From positions 4,650,001-4,714,000 of the forward strand of contig NZ_JAUSXM010000001.1 of NCBI RefSeq assembly GCF_030815985.1: 64,000 nt of DNA, read 5' to 3'. The position numbers and the translations under genes were made by a program. Shown here piece by piece: positions 17,866-28,300 of this stretch. The DNA is from Paenibacillus sp. W2I17. Its GTDB lineage: Bacteria; Bacillota; Bacilli; Paenibacillales; Paenibacillaceae. Numbering within the stretch: the stretch's first letter is position 1; each line of letters opens with the position of its first letter. The notes under the pieces are model-generated. The model had not been told where the DNA came from. It searched no databases and saw nothing but the letters and a program-made list of their open reading frames with translations.

Positions 17866-17901
17866 AAAAAGGATCTGGAAGTAAGCTTCCAGATCCTTTT
17901 T
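17866..17901. terminator. Perfect bidirectional terminator
   Basis: AAAAAGGATCTGGAAG (17866-17881) is fully complementary to 17886-17901 around a TAAG loop. It serves the AlkD-like gene and the convergent DUF6199 gene. Confidence 0.9.
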
Positions 17902-17936
17902 GCTTGGAGGGCAATTTCAAAAGTTTTATGACACTA

Positions 17937-18482
17937 CTAATCAATATAATTGGTGTGAAACCAAGTTTTTAACTCTTCACTCATGATCTCAAATTCCATC
18001 TCAGTAGCCTTCGGATGCAACTCGATTCCTCCAGAAGGTCCGAAAATAACAATGTCTAGGCTTGTTTCGTCTGTAAATGTAATTTTTCCAGCATTGTTCG
18101 ATCCAGACACATCACCTGCATCAAAAGGTCTAAGTTCTGCATCTTGTATCATTTGGATAACCGTATTTTTTTCTTCTTCGCTTAATATGGTGGGATTAAT
18201 CATGCCGATACTGATTTCTTTTACTTGCCCTGCATCAAGTTTCTCTTTAAATTGTTCTGCCCATTTGCTGTCCGCTCCGCTTCCTGTGGAGCAACTTGAA
18301 ACGATCAGTATAAAACCGACAATCACCAAGACAATGCCTGAGATCCGTCCAGAATTTAATGCTAAGTCACTCGGCTCCGCATCTTTAAACTTCCATCCCA
18401 GTCGAACATACCAAGCAAAGTAAGGCCAAATCGCCATAATTATTCCTATGATTAAGACTACAACACCTATAATTCCTGTCAA
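17937..18482 (-). CDS. DUF6199-like membrane protein
   Basis: A 181-residue protein. An N-terminal TM helix (GIIGVVVLIIGIIMAIWPYFAW) is followed by a short cytoplasmic loop (WKFKDAEPSDLALNSGRISG) and a second TM helix (GIVLVIVGFILIVSS). The remainder, about 110 residues, is a soluble alpha/beta domain. The first part resembles the DUF6199 family, in which the EPSD loop between two helices is characteristic. A Cys after the second helix (SSCSTG) is not placed like a lipobox. The start is TTG at 18482 with AGGATG upstream. Function unknown. Confidence 0.65.
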   Translation of the reverse strand: MTGIIGVVVLIIGIIMAIWPYFAWYVRLGWKFKDAEPSDLALNSGRISGIVLVIVGFILIVSSCSTGSGADSKWAEQFKEKLDAGQVKEISIGMINPTILSEEEKNTVIQMIQDAELRPFDAGDVSGSNNAGKITFTDETSLDIVIFGPSGGIELHPKATEMEFEIMSEELKTWFHTNYID

Positions 18483-18600
18483 ACAATCACATCCTGTATA
18501 TGTTAATTATTCTATTTACTACGATAAATACTTGTTAAAGTTTCTTGTATGTAGATATCCATCGCTACACATCAGCAATCTATCAACTTCCTTGGGAAAC

Positions 18601-18629
18601 AAAAAAAGAGCCGCGCATCACGCGGCTCT
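18601..18629 (-). terminator. Terminator of the B-lectin gene
   Basis: AGAGCCGCG and CGCGGCTCT form a perfect nine-pair stem. Read on the minus strand it is followed by seven T. Confidence 0.9.
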
Positions 18630-18639
18630 CCAACTGATT

Positions 18640-19266
18640 TTAGCGCCCACCCGTATTGGAAGCCCAGACAGGAATCCAACTGTTCGGATAATAGTCATTG
18701 GTCAGGGTTGTGTTATAGAGGACTAAATTCCCATCACTTTGCATGACCAGTGTGTCACCTGTTGTGTTAGCCGGTAAGCTGCTCCCGTGATGACCTGGAA
18801 TCCATGAGGTGGTATTGGGAGACCAAGCAGCTACCTGTACAGAAGTATCAATCATCAAAACTTTATCCCATCCCCAACCGGTGTAATATTCGAATTTACC
18901 TGTAGCCGGGTTGAAGCCATAACGATAACCATATTGGTAAACATCTTGATATTTCGTGCCATATTTATAGATGACAGGTTTCCCGTACTGTGATTCAAAA
19001 TTGAACGAAAGAGCCCCACTGTTACTAGTTCCGCTACTCCAGAGAGAAGAACCATTTTGATAGATAACAAAGTTCCCGTCATTTTGCCAGATGGCTGAGA
19101 ACCTGCCATCTTGGGAGGTGAGATAGTCACCCTTTGCCATGCTTTGGCCGATCGTGAGTTTATCTCCAAGATAGCTAGCAGAAGCCGTTGCTGGTACGGC
19201 AAATGCAAGAATTAACAAGCAAGCCATAAGAATGCGAAAAGATCTGGGAAAAAGTCGTTTGTTCAT
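18640..19266 (-). CDS. Secreted B-lectin (lectin-like bacteriocin candidate)
   Basis: A 208-residue exported protein: signal peptide about 1-30 (LMACLLILAFAVPATASA) then a monocot-mannose-lectin (B-lectin) fold. The sugar-binding QxDxNxVxY pattern appears as QNDGNFVIY and QSDGNLVLY, with the Trp-rich closing strands IWQ, LWSS and VWASNTG between and after them. A Tyr-rich insert (YQYGYRYGF, YYTGWGW) separates the halves. Secreted B-lectin proteins of this size include LlpA/putidacin-type bacteriocins that bind mannose or rhamnose polymers. Bacteriocin activity here is inference. The ATG at 19266 has TAGGAG upstream. No immunity gene is evident. Confidence 0.8.
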   Translation of the reverse strand: MNKRLFPRSFRILMACLLILAFAVPATASASYLGDKLTIGQSMAKGDYLTSQDGRFSAIWQNDGNFVIYQNGSSLWSSGTSNSGALSFNFESQYGKPVIYKYGTKYQDVYQYGYRYGFNPATGKFEYYTGWGWDKVLMIDTSVQVAAWSPNTTSWIPGHHGSSLPANTTGDTLVMQSDGNLVLYNTTLTNDYYPNSWIPVWASNTGGR

Positions 19267-19864
19267 TGGACACGCTCCTATTTTTCTTATAATGGTTAAA
19301 GTTAAATGCATAGAACAACAAATCCTTACAGCTATTGCATGTTTCTGCGTTGCATTCAGTCAGGAGCGGTGATGTAGATGTAACATGTCCCCATCTGGTG
19401 TAAAACGGGAACTACGATCTAAAATGCTCCCAACGGTCACCTCCTTTAATAGAAAGTGTGAAAATCTTTGATACATATTATGTAATGGGATGTGTGTTTT
19501 TTAGGAGATGGAAGCTAAGTGTTCTTTAGTAGAGGAGTTGCATCATCAGGTGAAAATAAATACTTTATTTTCCATTATAGCAACAAAAAATATAAAAGCC
19601 ATATTTTTCTATATGGAATTTTGAATCTATCCCTCACGCCCATTGCGTTATAACTTTTCGTTTCCTGAGCTAGAAAAAAACCTGGTATTCGCTTGAATAA
19701 ATTGAAGCTAAACACTAATTTTGGTGCAGGTCGAGACATAGGTAGTCATCTCCTCTATCAGTCTCTCAACTTTTTACATCAATTTTATATATTTAATGAT
19801 TTTTATGAATTGAACTATGGTAAAATATCTCAGGATCTAAAATTGGAGAGGGGTTTTTTCATTC
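19267..19864. other. Divergent intergenic region between lectin and nucleotidase
   Basis: About 600 bp. On the minus strand an exact AAAGGAGGTGACC ribosome site (about 19438-19450) is followed only by a four-codon TTG ORF, about 170 bp upstream of the lectin start. On the plus strand TGGTAAAAT (19818-19826) is a plausible extended -10 for the nucleotidase gene. A 65-codon frame at 19693-19890 lacks a ribosome site and is not called. Confidence 0.45.
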
Positions 19865-21988
19865 ATGTTTTGGAAAAAAGTTTTGGGTAAAAGCACACTG
19901 CGTGTAGCTACCGCTGCACTATTACTCACGCAACTATTGGGCGCAGCAGGTTCTGTCTCTGCCGCAGGTAACGATGTAGAAGTACACTTGATTGGAATCA
20001 ATGATTTCCACGGTCAGTTAGATACCACATCAATCGTGGGTGATAAGAAGGCAGGAACGGCTCCAATTCTAGCAACCTATCTCAAAGAAGCTCAAGCCAA
20101 ATATGAACACTCCCTACTCTTCCATAATGGAGACTCTGTTGGTGCATCTGCTCCAGCCTCATCCTTGGATCGTGACGAGCCTACCATGGAATGGATGAAT
20201 ATGATGGGCTTTGATGTAGGTTCCTTAGGGAATCATGAATTCGACCAAGGTGTCGCTGCTTTAAAGGCACAGATCTTTGGTGGCCTTGATCCAAAAGAAG
20301 GTAAGGTAACGCATGCCGGTGCAAAATTTGATTACGTCAATGCAAACGTGATTGAAACTGCCACAGGAAAAACATTGATTAAGCCGTATGTGATTAAAGA
20401 AGTGGGCGGAGTCAAAATTGGATTTATCGGACTAGTCACGAAATCCACACCTGCCAAAGTATCTCCATCTGGGACAGCTGGCGTACGTTTCTTAAGCCCA
20501 GAAGAAGAAGTGGAAGCCGTTAATAAATATTCCAAAGAGTTGCAAGACCAAGGTGTAGAAACGATCATTGTTTTGGCCCATGATCCAGCAACAACCAAAG
20601 AAGGCGTAACCACTGGAGAAGCAGCTGATCTGGCAAAAGCTTTACCGGCGGACTCCCCTGTTGACGTTATCGTTGCAGGTGACAATCATGCATTGGCTAA
20701 CGGTGTAGTGAATGGAAAGTTGATCGTTCAAGCTTATTCCTATGGTACGGCGTTTGAAGATATCAAGCTGATGATTGACCCTGCTACCGGGGATGTAACT
20801 GAAAAATCAGCGACTGTTACAACGACTTTCCAAGAGGGTGTAAAAGAAGACCCTGAATCTTTAGCTATTATTAAAAAATCATTGGACAAGCATCCTGAGC
20901 TGACGAAGCCAGTAGGTACAACGGATGGTTCTGTTACCCGTACAGATGCTTATAATAACGAAGCCCCTCTAGGCAACCTCATTGCAGATTCAATGCGTGA
21001 AGCAGACTTTGGGGATAAGGCAAGTGCTGCTGACTTTGCATTTATGAATCCAGGCGGTATTCGTGCGGATCTGCCACAAGGCGATGTGACCTTTGCTGAT
21101 CTTGCCAAAATCCAACCGTTTGGTAATACTCTAGTAAAACTTGAGCTGACTGGCGAACAGGTTAAAACCTTGTTGCAGCAGCAATGGGGTACCAATGCTG
21201 ACGGTACACCTAATACCAAAACACTCCAAATCTCTGGTTTGAAATACACTGCAGATTTCAATAAGCCAGTCGCAGAACGTGTTACTGGTCTTAGTCTGGA
21301 AGATGGAACAACGATTGATCCTGCAAAAACATATACGGCTGTAGTTAACAACTTTATGGCTGCAGGTGGAGATAACTATAAAGTGCTGCTGGATGCTAAG
21401 TCATCCCTGGCAGGTCCTATCGATCTGGATGTATTCTACCAATACATCGTAGACACGTATAAAGGCGGTAGCATCGAAGCTAAAAATGAAGGACGTATCA
21501 CAAACCTGGCTGCATCTACCGAGCCAACAGAAACACCTGTAACAACAGAAGTCATTTCTCGTGCTGAATTTGTAAGTGCTCTGGTCGACATGTTGAAACT
21601 TAACGAAGTAGCTACAGCACCTGCATTCAAAGATGTTGCGGCTAATGCTGCATATGCAGATGCGATTGCTGAAGCTACGCATGCTGGATTCATTCAAGGT
21701 TATGGTGGAAACTTCTATCCTGATCGGGATATCACGCGTGAAGAAGCAGCTACCATTCTTGCTAAATTGGTAAAAGATCAAGCGACTGATAAAGACGCTG
21801 CTACAATTATTGCTAGTTTCGAAGATGGTAAATCCGTGTCTGCCTATGCAATTAAACCTATGGCAAAACTGATTGACAAAGGTATTTTTGCTGGAACAGA
21901 TAAAAAATCACTTCAACCTAAACAAGGTCTGACTACTAACGATGCAAAAGCATTAATTGAAAAAGCTGTTGCAGCAAAAGCTTCATAA
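19865..21988 (+). CDS. S-layer-anchored 5'-nucleotidase / UDP-sugar hydrolase
   Basis: A 707-residue secreted enzyme. Signal peptide about 1-34 (LLGAAGSVSAAG). The metallophosphoesterase domain has metal-binding IGINDFHGQ, HNGDSVG, GNHEFDQG and GDNHALA. The 5'-nucleotidase C-terminal domain follows (MNPGGIRADLPQGDVTFADL, QPFGNTLVKLELTG, NNFMAAGGDNY). It would release phosphate and nucleosides from extracellular nucleotides. Residues from about 560 hold one good SLH domain (ISRAEFVSALVDML, GYGGNFYPDRDITREEAATI) and one degenerate SLH, for attachment to secondary cell-wall polymer; three is the usual number. The ribosome site is GGAGAGGGG. Confidence 0.9.
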   Translation: MFWKKVLGKSTLRVATAALLLTQLLGAAGSVSAAGNDVEVHLIGINDFHGQLDTTSIVGDKKAGTAPILATYLKEAQAKYEHSLLFHNGDSVGASAPASSLDRDEPTMEWMNMMGFDVGSLGNHEFDQGVAALKAQIFGGLDPKEGKVTHAGAKFDYVNANVIETATGKTLIKPYVIKEVGGVKIGFIGLVTKSTPAKVSPSGTAGVRFLSPEEEVEAVNKYSKELQDQGVETIIVLAHDPATTKEGVTTGEAADLAKALPADSPVDVIVAGDNHALANGVVNGKLIVQAYSYGTAFEDIKLMIDPATGDVTEKSATVTTTFQEGVKEDPESLAIIKKSLDKHPELTKPVGTTDGSVTRTDAYNNEAPLGNLIADSMREADFGDKASAADFAFMNPGGIRADLPQGDVTFADLAKIQPFGNTLVKLELTGEQVKTLLQQQWGTNADGTPNTKTLQISGLKYTADFNKPVAERVTGLSLEDGTTIDPAKTYTAVVNNFMAAGGDNYKVLLDAKSSLAGPIDLDVFYQYIVDTYKGGSIEAKNEGRITNLAASTEPTETPVTTEVISRAEFVSALVDMLKLNEVATAPAFKDVAANAAYADAIAEATHAGFIQGYGGNFYPDRDITREEAATILAKLVKDQATDKDAATIIASFEDGKSVSAYAIKPMAKLIDKGIFAGTDKKSLQPKQGLTTNDAKALIEKAVAAKAS

Positions 21989-22028
21989 TGTAGAAACTTA
22001 TTCAAACTTTATATTAAAACAGAGAAAC

Positions 22029-22147
22029 ACATCCTATCGGGCGAATGAGCATTCCTCTACGGATAAACCCTCTCATCAAGTAATTCTTTAATTGGTGAAA
22101 AGGGTTTATCCAAGAGAATGCCATATCCCAATTTAGGATGTTTTTTT
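22029..22147 (+). terminator. Very long hairpin with T-tail after the nucleotidase gene
   Basis: A nested structure of about 119 nt. ACATCCTA pairs with TAGGATGT, GGG with CCC, GCATTCCTCT with AGAGAATGC, and GGATAAACCC with GGGTTTATCC around a 20-30 nt loop, followed by seven T. The T-tail argues for termination. The length is far more than termination needs. Confidence 0.7.
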
Positions 22148-22375
22148 ATGCTTAAAATCCACGATTCTATGGAGAAGTCCATGTCTGAATTGGCTCTATG
22201 CTCTGGTTACCGCTTAGTGTTCAGAATTTGGTAAGGGCTCTAAAGTAAAATGGTAAGGCAAGCCATATGAACTTGATGAATTTTATCAGTTTCTGTTGTA
22301 AGGGTGGAATGGCCAAAGGAAAGGAAAAAAGTTTCTGGTCGCTGCAAAAATTTTAGAAGTGGAGGAGATTTTCGT

Positions 22376-25300
22376 TTGAAACAAAAACGCAATATAGGTA
22401 AACCGTTATTGTCTTTATTTCTGGCAATGTTGCTCGTCTTGCAGACAGTGATATACTCCACCGCCGCATATGCGGAGAGTGTGCCAACCGATTCCGGAAT
22501 GGAAGCGGTCATTGAATCTGACTCACCGAGTGCCGACGAACCACTTTCGGTACCTGAGGCAATGTACGAAGCACCGAGCAATTTCGTAGCGATAGCGGCA
22601 GTCCCAACGGACAAAACAGCGGTATTTATGGAATCTAATTCAACCTTCCCGCTGGAAGTGACACAGGGGAATGCTGTTATTAATCCGAACGGTATTATTC
22701 AGGGTAGACAGCCCTTTACGCTCAAATCGGAAGGTCTCAAGGTACCAGTGAATGGTGATGACCCAAATCCAACTAATGCAGATCCTGAGAAATACATCCA
22801 AAAGGGTGACTGGATCGAGCTGAAAAGAGAAGATTACTTCAAGGAAGTGATGCTGCCAACAGCTACTAAAACCTTGAATGCACAGACGGAATCAGGTGCA
22901 AAACAGCTGGGTACCGCGTATTTCACTCCAAATAGCATCAAGATTGTATTTAATGGTGATGATTATTTTTTCAATGGTGTTGGACGAGGTATTGCTTTCA
23001 GCTTTGAATCTACTGCCAATGCAGATATAACGGGACTAGCGTATGGCGATAAAAAGCCGATCAACATCTTTGGTGGTGCATATCAGCTAGAGAACCCAGA
23101 TGTTACAGCAGAGTATAACATTACTTTAAGCTCGCCTGGAATGATCAGATGGGATCAGTATAGCTATCGCGGAATTCAACCAGCACAATTTGTTGAGGGA
23201 GCTGTTACCTGGCAGTCAACCGTATCTGCGTTTGATCAGTTTGATAAAACAATCAAATTGCCACTAGACGGAAAGACCTTTTATACGAATCCCTCAACGT
23301 ACAATACCAGCCCTGGAAATGTCCGCGGCACCTATATGGAGGAATCATTTAAAGTAAATGACCAAAATGTAACTCCAGTCGTTGGTCCAGATGGATCGCT
23401 GACTTACACTTTTCCACAGGGAACAGGTCTAGATCCAAAGGTTGAATATAAAACATGGATTTCTAAGGAAGCTTATTATTACGAGTATCGGAATCCGCCA
23501 GCCAATCTTGGTCGCGGCCACCGGGATATGAATGGCAAGGTGGAACTGAGAAAAGACAATGATACGTTGGTGCAGTCAGGTTTGGAGATTTCCTTTGCTC
23601 CCGACTGGATTCAAGCCAGCGCTTCGTATGACCATGCGAATGAAACCATTACATGGAAGATCGCGGTTAACCAATATAACAAAAAAGGGTTAAAGGACTT
23701 TACCATCACAAATGTATTACCGGCTGGGCTGGAATTTGAATCAGCTGCATGGCAGACATGGGTAGATGGCGCTGTATCTGAAGAAACGCCAATTACACCA
23801 GATTCGAACGGCGTTTATTCCTTCGGGGATATTAATGGAAAAGTCGAATTGTTGATTAAAAGCAAGGCGATAAGTGGTTCCAGCTTCCAAATTGATCCTC
23901 GTGCCAACTGGAATTTGGATACACCAGGTGGTATACAGAACAACGATGTAATGACGGGTAAAAGACCTATTGCCGTGACGGATGAGGCAATCGTCAGCAT
24001 TGGCGCACACACGTTTACAAAAACAGGCGCAGTATCACCCGAGGATTATAACCTGGGCAGTATCACGTGGACCGTTAATCTAGCACCACAGTATGCCTTA
24101 CCTAACGCGGCAATATACGATGTCCTTGTGCATGGCGGTGACTTGAACGTCTTGGACAACGCTGTAGATGAAACCAGCGAGGTGAGTGCGGAGACAATTG
24201 CGAAAATTAAAGCAAATATCACTTCTGCGCAGCTTTGGAAGCAGTACAAAGCGGGAACTCTGAAGTCGAATGCAACCGGTTTGACGATGAAAGCTATTCC
24301 ATTAACCGTGGACGGTAAAGTGGTGGCGGATTTGATCAAGGTGACCGGATACACCGAAGAAGCTGCATCCTTCAGCTTCCGTGCACTTGAGACCAACCCA
24401 AACATTCTCTTCAGACAGGATATTAACGCAGGGAAAATAAGCTCGAATCGGGCTTTGCTCATTGATGGCGAAAGCGTAAAAGAAGCAAATAGCAGTGCCA
24501 ACCTACACCTGCGTATGTTGAACAAGGATATGCTCTTTGCTTCGAGGCCATTAAAAGTAGATGGTACTTTTGAAAATGTGACGCCGAATAACGTTAGCAG
24601 TTACATTAGAAATGATAACAATGAAGCATGGACAATTTCTGGCTATGACAGGACAACCAAAACGGTCACATTCCGTTTAGGGGTTAATATGCCTGGATAT
24701 AACACAGAAGAAATGGCTAAGGATGGCGGTAATCGAGTCATTAGTAATATTAAGTTAGTGGATACACTTCCTGAAGGCTGGGAATTCGTTCCTTTCTCTG
24801 AAACTAAGGATTTTGAGCTTTGGAAAGGAATTTCGGACAATGGTTCAGGCAATGAATATGGTGTTAGAAACGATGCTAGAACTCTAATTGAACCAGGTAC
24901 TAGTTCTCATGTAGTCCATTTTTCACACATTGGAAACGAGGGTACTTTCACCTTCTCCAAGCTGGAGAGTCCTTATATCATTCTGGTGAAGGCAAGACCT
25001 TCCAATGATGCTCTGCAGAAGTATTTAGAGGAATACACCATCAACGGCACAGACAAACAGGTGCTGTATAACAAAGCCGACCTTCATATGTCATGGGGTG
25101 GAGTGGAGAAGGTTGTCACCGAACAGCGCAAAGTTATTGTGCCTATTCAGACCCTTGGAAAGTCGGTAACTAAGCCAGTTCCAGGAGTGCTGGAATGGAC
25201 AGTGAATTATACCCCGCCATTTAACATGAAGCAGGGTGTTTATTTGCAGGATACCCTGGGTGCAGGCATGAATTTGCGTTATGAAGAAAACGGAAAGCTT

Positions 25301-28300
25301 GTGCTGACATCACCTAGTATGGCAGTCTATCCTGCTAAATTGACCGCAAGCGGCACTCTTGAACGAGAGGGCGCAGCACTGGACCTCAGCGACCCGAATG
25401 CTGAAGTTCAAGTAGAAGCTGCACCAGGCGCGGGTGGCACTACGGTTCTAACATTTAAAATGGACGACCCTAATCAGCTTTACCAGTTTGTATACCAAAC
25501 AGAAGTTGATCCATCTAAAGCGAAAGCTGGAGACACAATGGGCAACGAGGTAAAACTGGAGGGCGATGACAATCTGAAATCTGTAAGTGCCAGAAGCGAA
25601 AGCACACTGGACAGTTCGGACGTGGCTGGCAGTTCAAGTTCCAATGCTCTGTTGCCCCTGAAAAAGGTAGATCCCAATGGTAATCCGCTAAAAGACGTAG
25701 AGTTTACACTCTATAAGAAAGACGGCGGAACTATAATCACCAAAGGAAAAACCGATAGCGGAGGGAAACTTAATCTGCTATTCCCTGATCCAGGGTATTA
25801 TGAGCTGAAAGAAACTTATATTGACACCAATACTTGGCTGCCAACTACAAGAGTATACCAAGTATATGTAGGGAATACGCCAGGGAAGCCCATCTGGGTA
25901 GACGGGGTGAAATTAACCCCTGATAATCCGCTGATCGTGCCTACACCGGCACAAGGCAAACTGACCATTACCAATAAGGTGGAAGGCAACGGCAGTGATC
26001 CGGACAAAGAGTTCGAGTACACCGTGACCATCACCGGCGAAGGTAAGGACAGAGAGTATACCTATAAGAAGTCGGATGATACGTTTGGCACGATCAAGAG
26101 CGGAGGCAAGATTGCCCTTAAGCACGGGGAATCTGTGACGTTCCCAGCATTGCCTGCGGATCTGGTCTATACCGTAACCGAGGCTGATTATACATCCGTT
26201 GACGGTTATACGACGATACCAGGTACGAGAGAGCTGTCTGGCTCAATCGTGAATAAAGGTGATCACAAGGCGGACTTCATCAATGAACGGACCGTTAACA
26301 AGCTGACCATCAGCAATACGGTCATGGGCAACGGCGGTGATAAAACGAAGGAGTTCGAGTACACCGTAAACTTTGAGGATACAGGCAAAGAGGAAAGTTA
26401 CTCTTACTTGAAGACGGACGGTAGCACAGGTTCGATCAAGTCCGGCGGTACCTTCCGCCTCAAGGATGGAGAGACACTGGATATTTTGGGCCTGCCTAAG
26501 AATCTGAAATACACAGTTACCCAACAAGATTACACAACCGATGAATACATGACTACTCCTGAGGAACGGTACTATACCGGAGTCATGAAAGGCATTGATG
26601 AAGATGCCCCATTCACGAACGTGCGAGTTTTGAAGGGCGGCCTATTAATCAGCAACACAGTTAAAGGCAAAGATGAAGACAAGAAGAAGCTGTTTAAGTA
26701 CACGGTTGCCTTCACAGGCGAGGGATCAGACGAATCCTACGTCTATGAGAAGTCAGACGGCAGCAAGGGCATGATCAAGAGCGGTGAGAGCTTTGAGCTT
26801 ACAGATGGCCAGACGCTCATTGTCCAAGGGCTTCCAACCAATCTTCAGTACAAAGTGACCCAAGATGATTATACGCAAGATGGCTATGTGACTGATCCAG
26901 AAAGTCTCATTCACATTGGCACTATTCCAGAGAAAAAATGGTCTGAAGCACATTTTGCCAATACCCGACCGTATCTGGAAGGCGTGTTGCGTAACAACAA
27001 CACAGGAGAAGTCATTCCGAATGCACCGATTACCATAACCGATCTGAAGACAGGCGAAGAGATTCAGACCCAGACGAATGAGAAGGGTGAATATTCAATT
27101 CCAGCCGTAGCGGATACCGACTATACGATCAGATATACGAAGATGTATCGGGTAGGCGGCAAGGATGTACCTGTTGAGTTTACGCAGAAAGCAAATGTGA
27201 ACAGCAGTGTAACGGACGAGACTGTTCCAGCTGACATTACGGCCGTGGGGATCATTCTGTTCAAACAACTGGATGGAACAACAGTGCTATTCAATGATTT
27301 GTTGACTAGCCAGATGCATATCTATTTGAAAGACAAGGATGGCATTTATGTTAAGGAAAACGGCCAACCTAAAGCATTTCCTATGGCTTCGAATGGAACT
27401 TTCTCTGTGGAAGGGCTAAGCGAGCAGAAGTACACAATGGAAGTTCGCTATCAAGCTGAGACCGGCGAGGAATTGCTCCTCAAAGTGGCGCAACTTGACG
27501 TTAAAGCTAACGGAGAGCTGAATATTTCAGAGGAGTTAGTCGACCCTTACGGTACGGTCTATGATGAAACGACAGGAGATGCCGTCAATGGCAAGAAAAT
27601 TGATGGAGCCAAAGTTACACTGTATTATGCGGATACGCAGCGGAATAGAGATAACGGCCGCATTCCGGGTACGAAAGTAACGCTTCCAAAGGTTCCAAAT
27701 TTCCCACCGTACGACAATGAGAGCCCGGAGCAGAATAGTGATGCAGATGGCTTCTATGCGTACATGGTGTTTCCTGAAGCGGATTACTATCTGATCGTAA
27801 CGAAGGACGGATACGAAACGCACACAAGTGGTACCATTTCAGTCGATTTTGACATTGTCAGGTACGATGTGCCAATGAAGCCGATTAGTTCTGGTGGCGG
27901 CACCGGTGGCAATGGTAACAACGGAGGCGGCACCGTAACGCCTGGTCCAGGGACCGTAACGCCAGATCCGGGCACCGTAACGCCAGATCCGGGCACGGTA
28001 ACGCCAGATCCGGGCACCGTAACGCCAGATCCGGGCACGGTAACGCCAGATCCAGGCACCGTAACGCCTGAACCAGACACGGTAACGCCAGATCCGGGCA
28101 CGGTAACGCCAGATCCGGGCACGGTAACGCCAGATCCGGGCACCGTAACGCCTGAACCAGGCATCGTAACGCCTGAACCAAGCAATGGTAACGATCAGCT
28201 TAAGAACGATAGCAACGAGTTGGACGATGCTCCGAAAACTGGAGATAACAGCGTATCGCCATTCTTGTATATGATTTTGGCGCTGATGTCCTTAATGACG

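Noticed and set aside
19693..19890. 65-codon ORF overlapping the start of the nucleotidase gene
   Set aside because: No ribosome site and a composition unlike a protein. It overlaps the real start and signal peptide.
27932..28183. Regular 21-bp repeats that could suggest a CRISPR-like array
   Set aside because: No spacers, in-frame coding repeats, and no cas genes nearby.
27787..28185. Long antisense ORF encoding PGSGVTV repeats
   Set aside because: Mirror image of the in-frame 21-bp Pro/Thr repeat of the adhesin. A repeat whose length is a multiple of three opens all frames.
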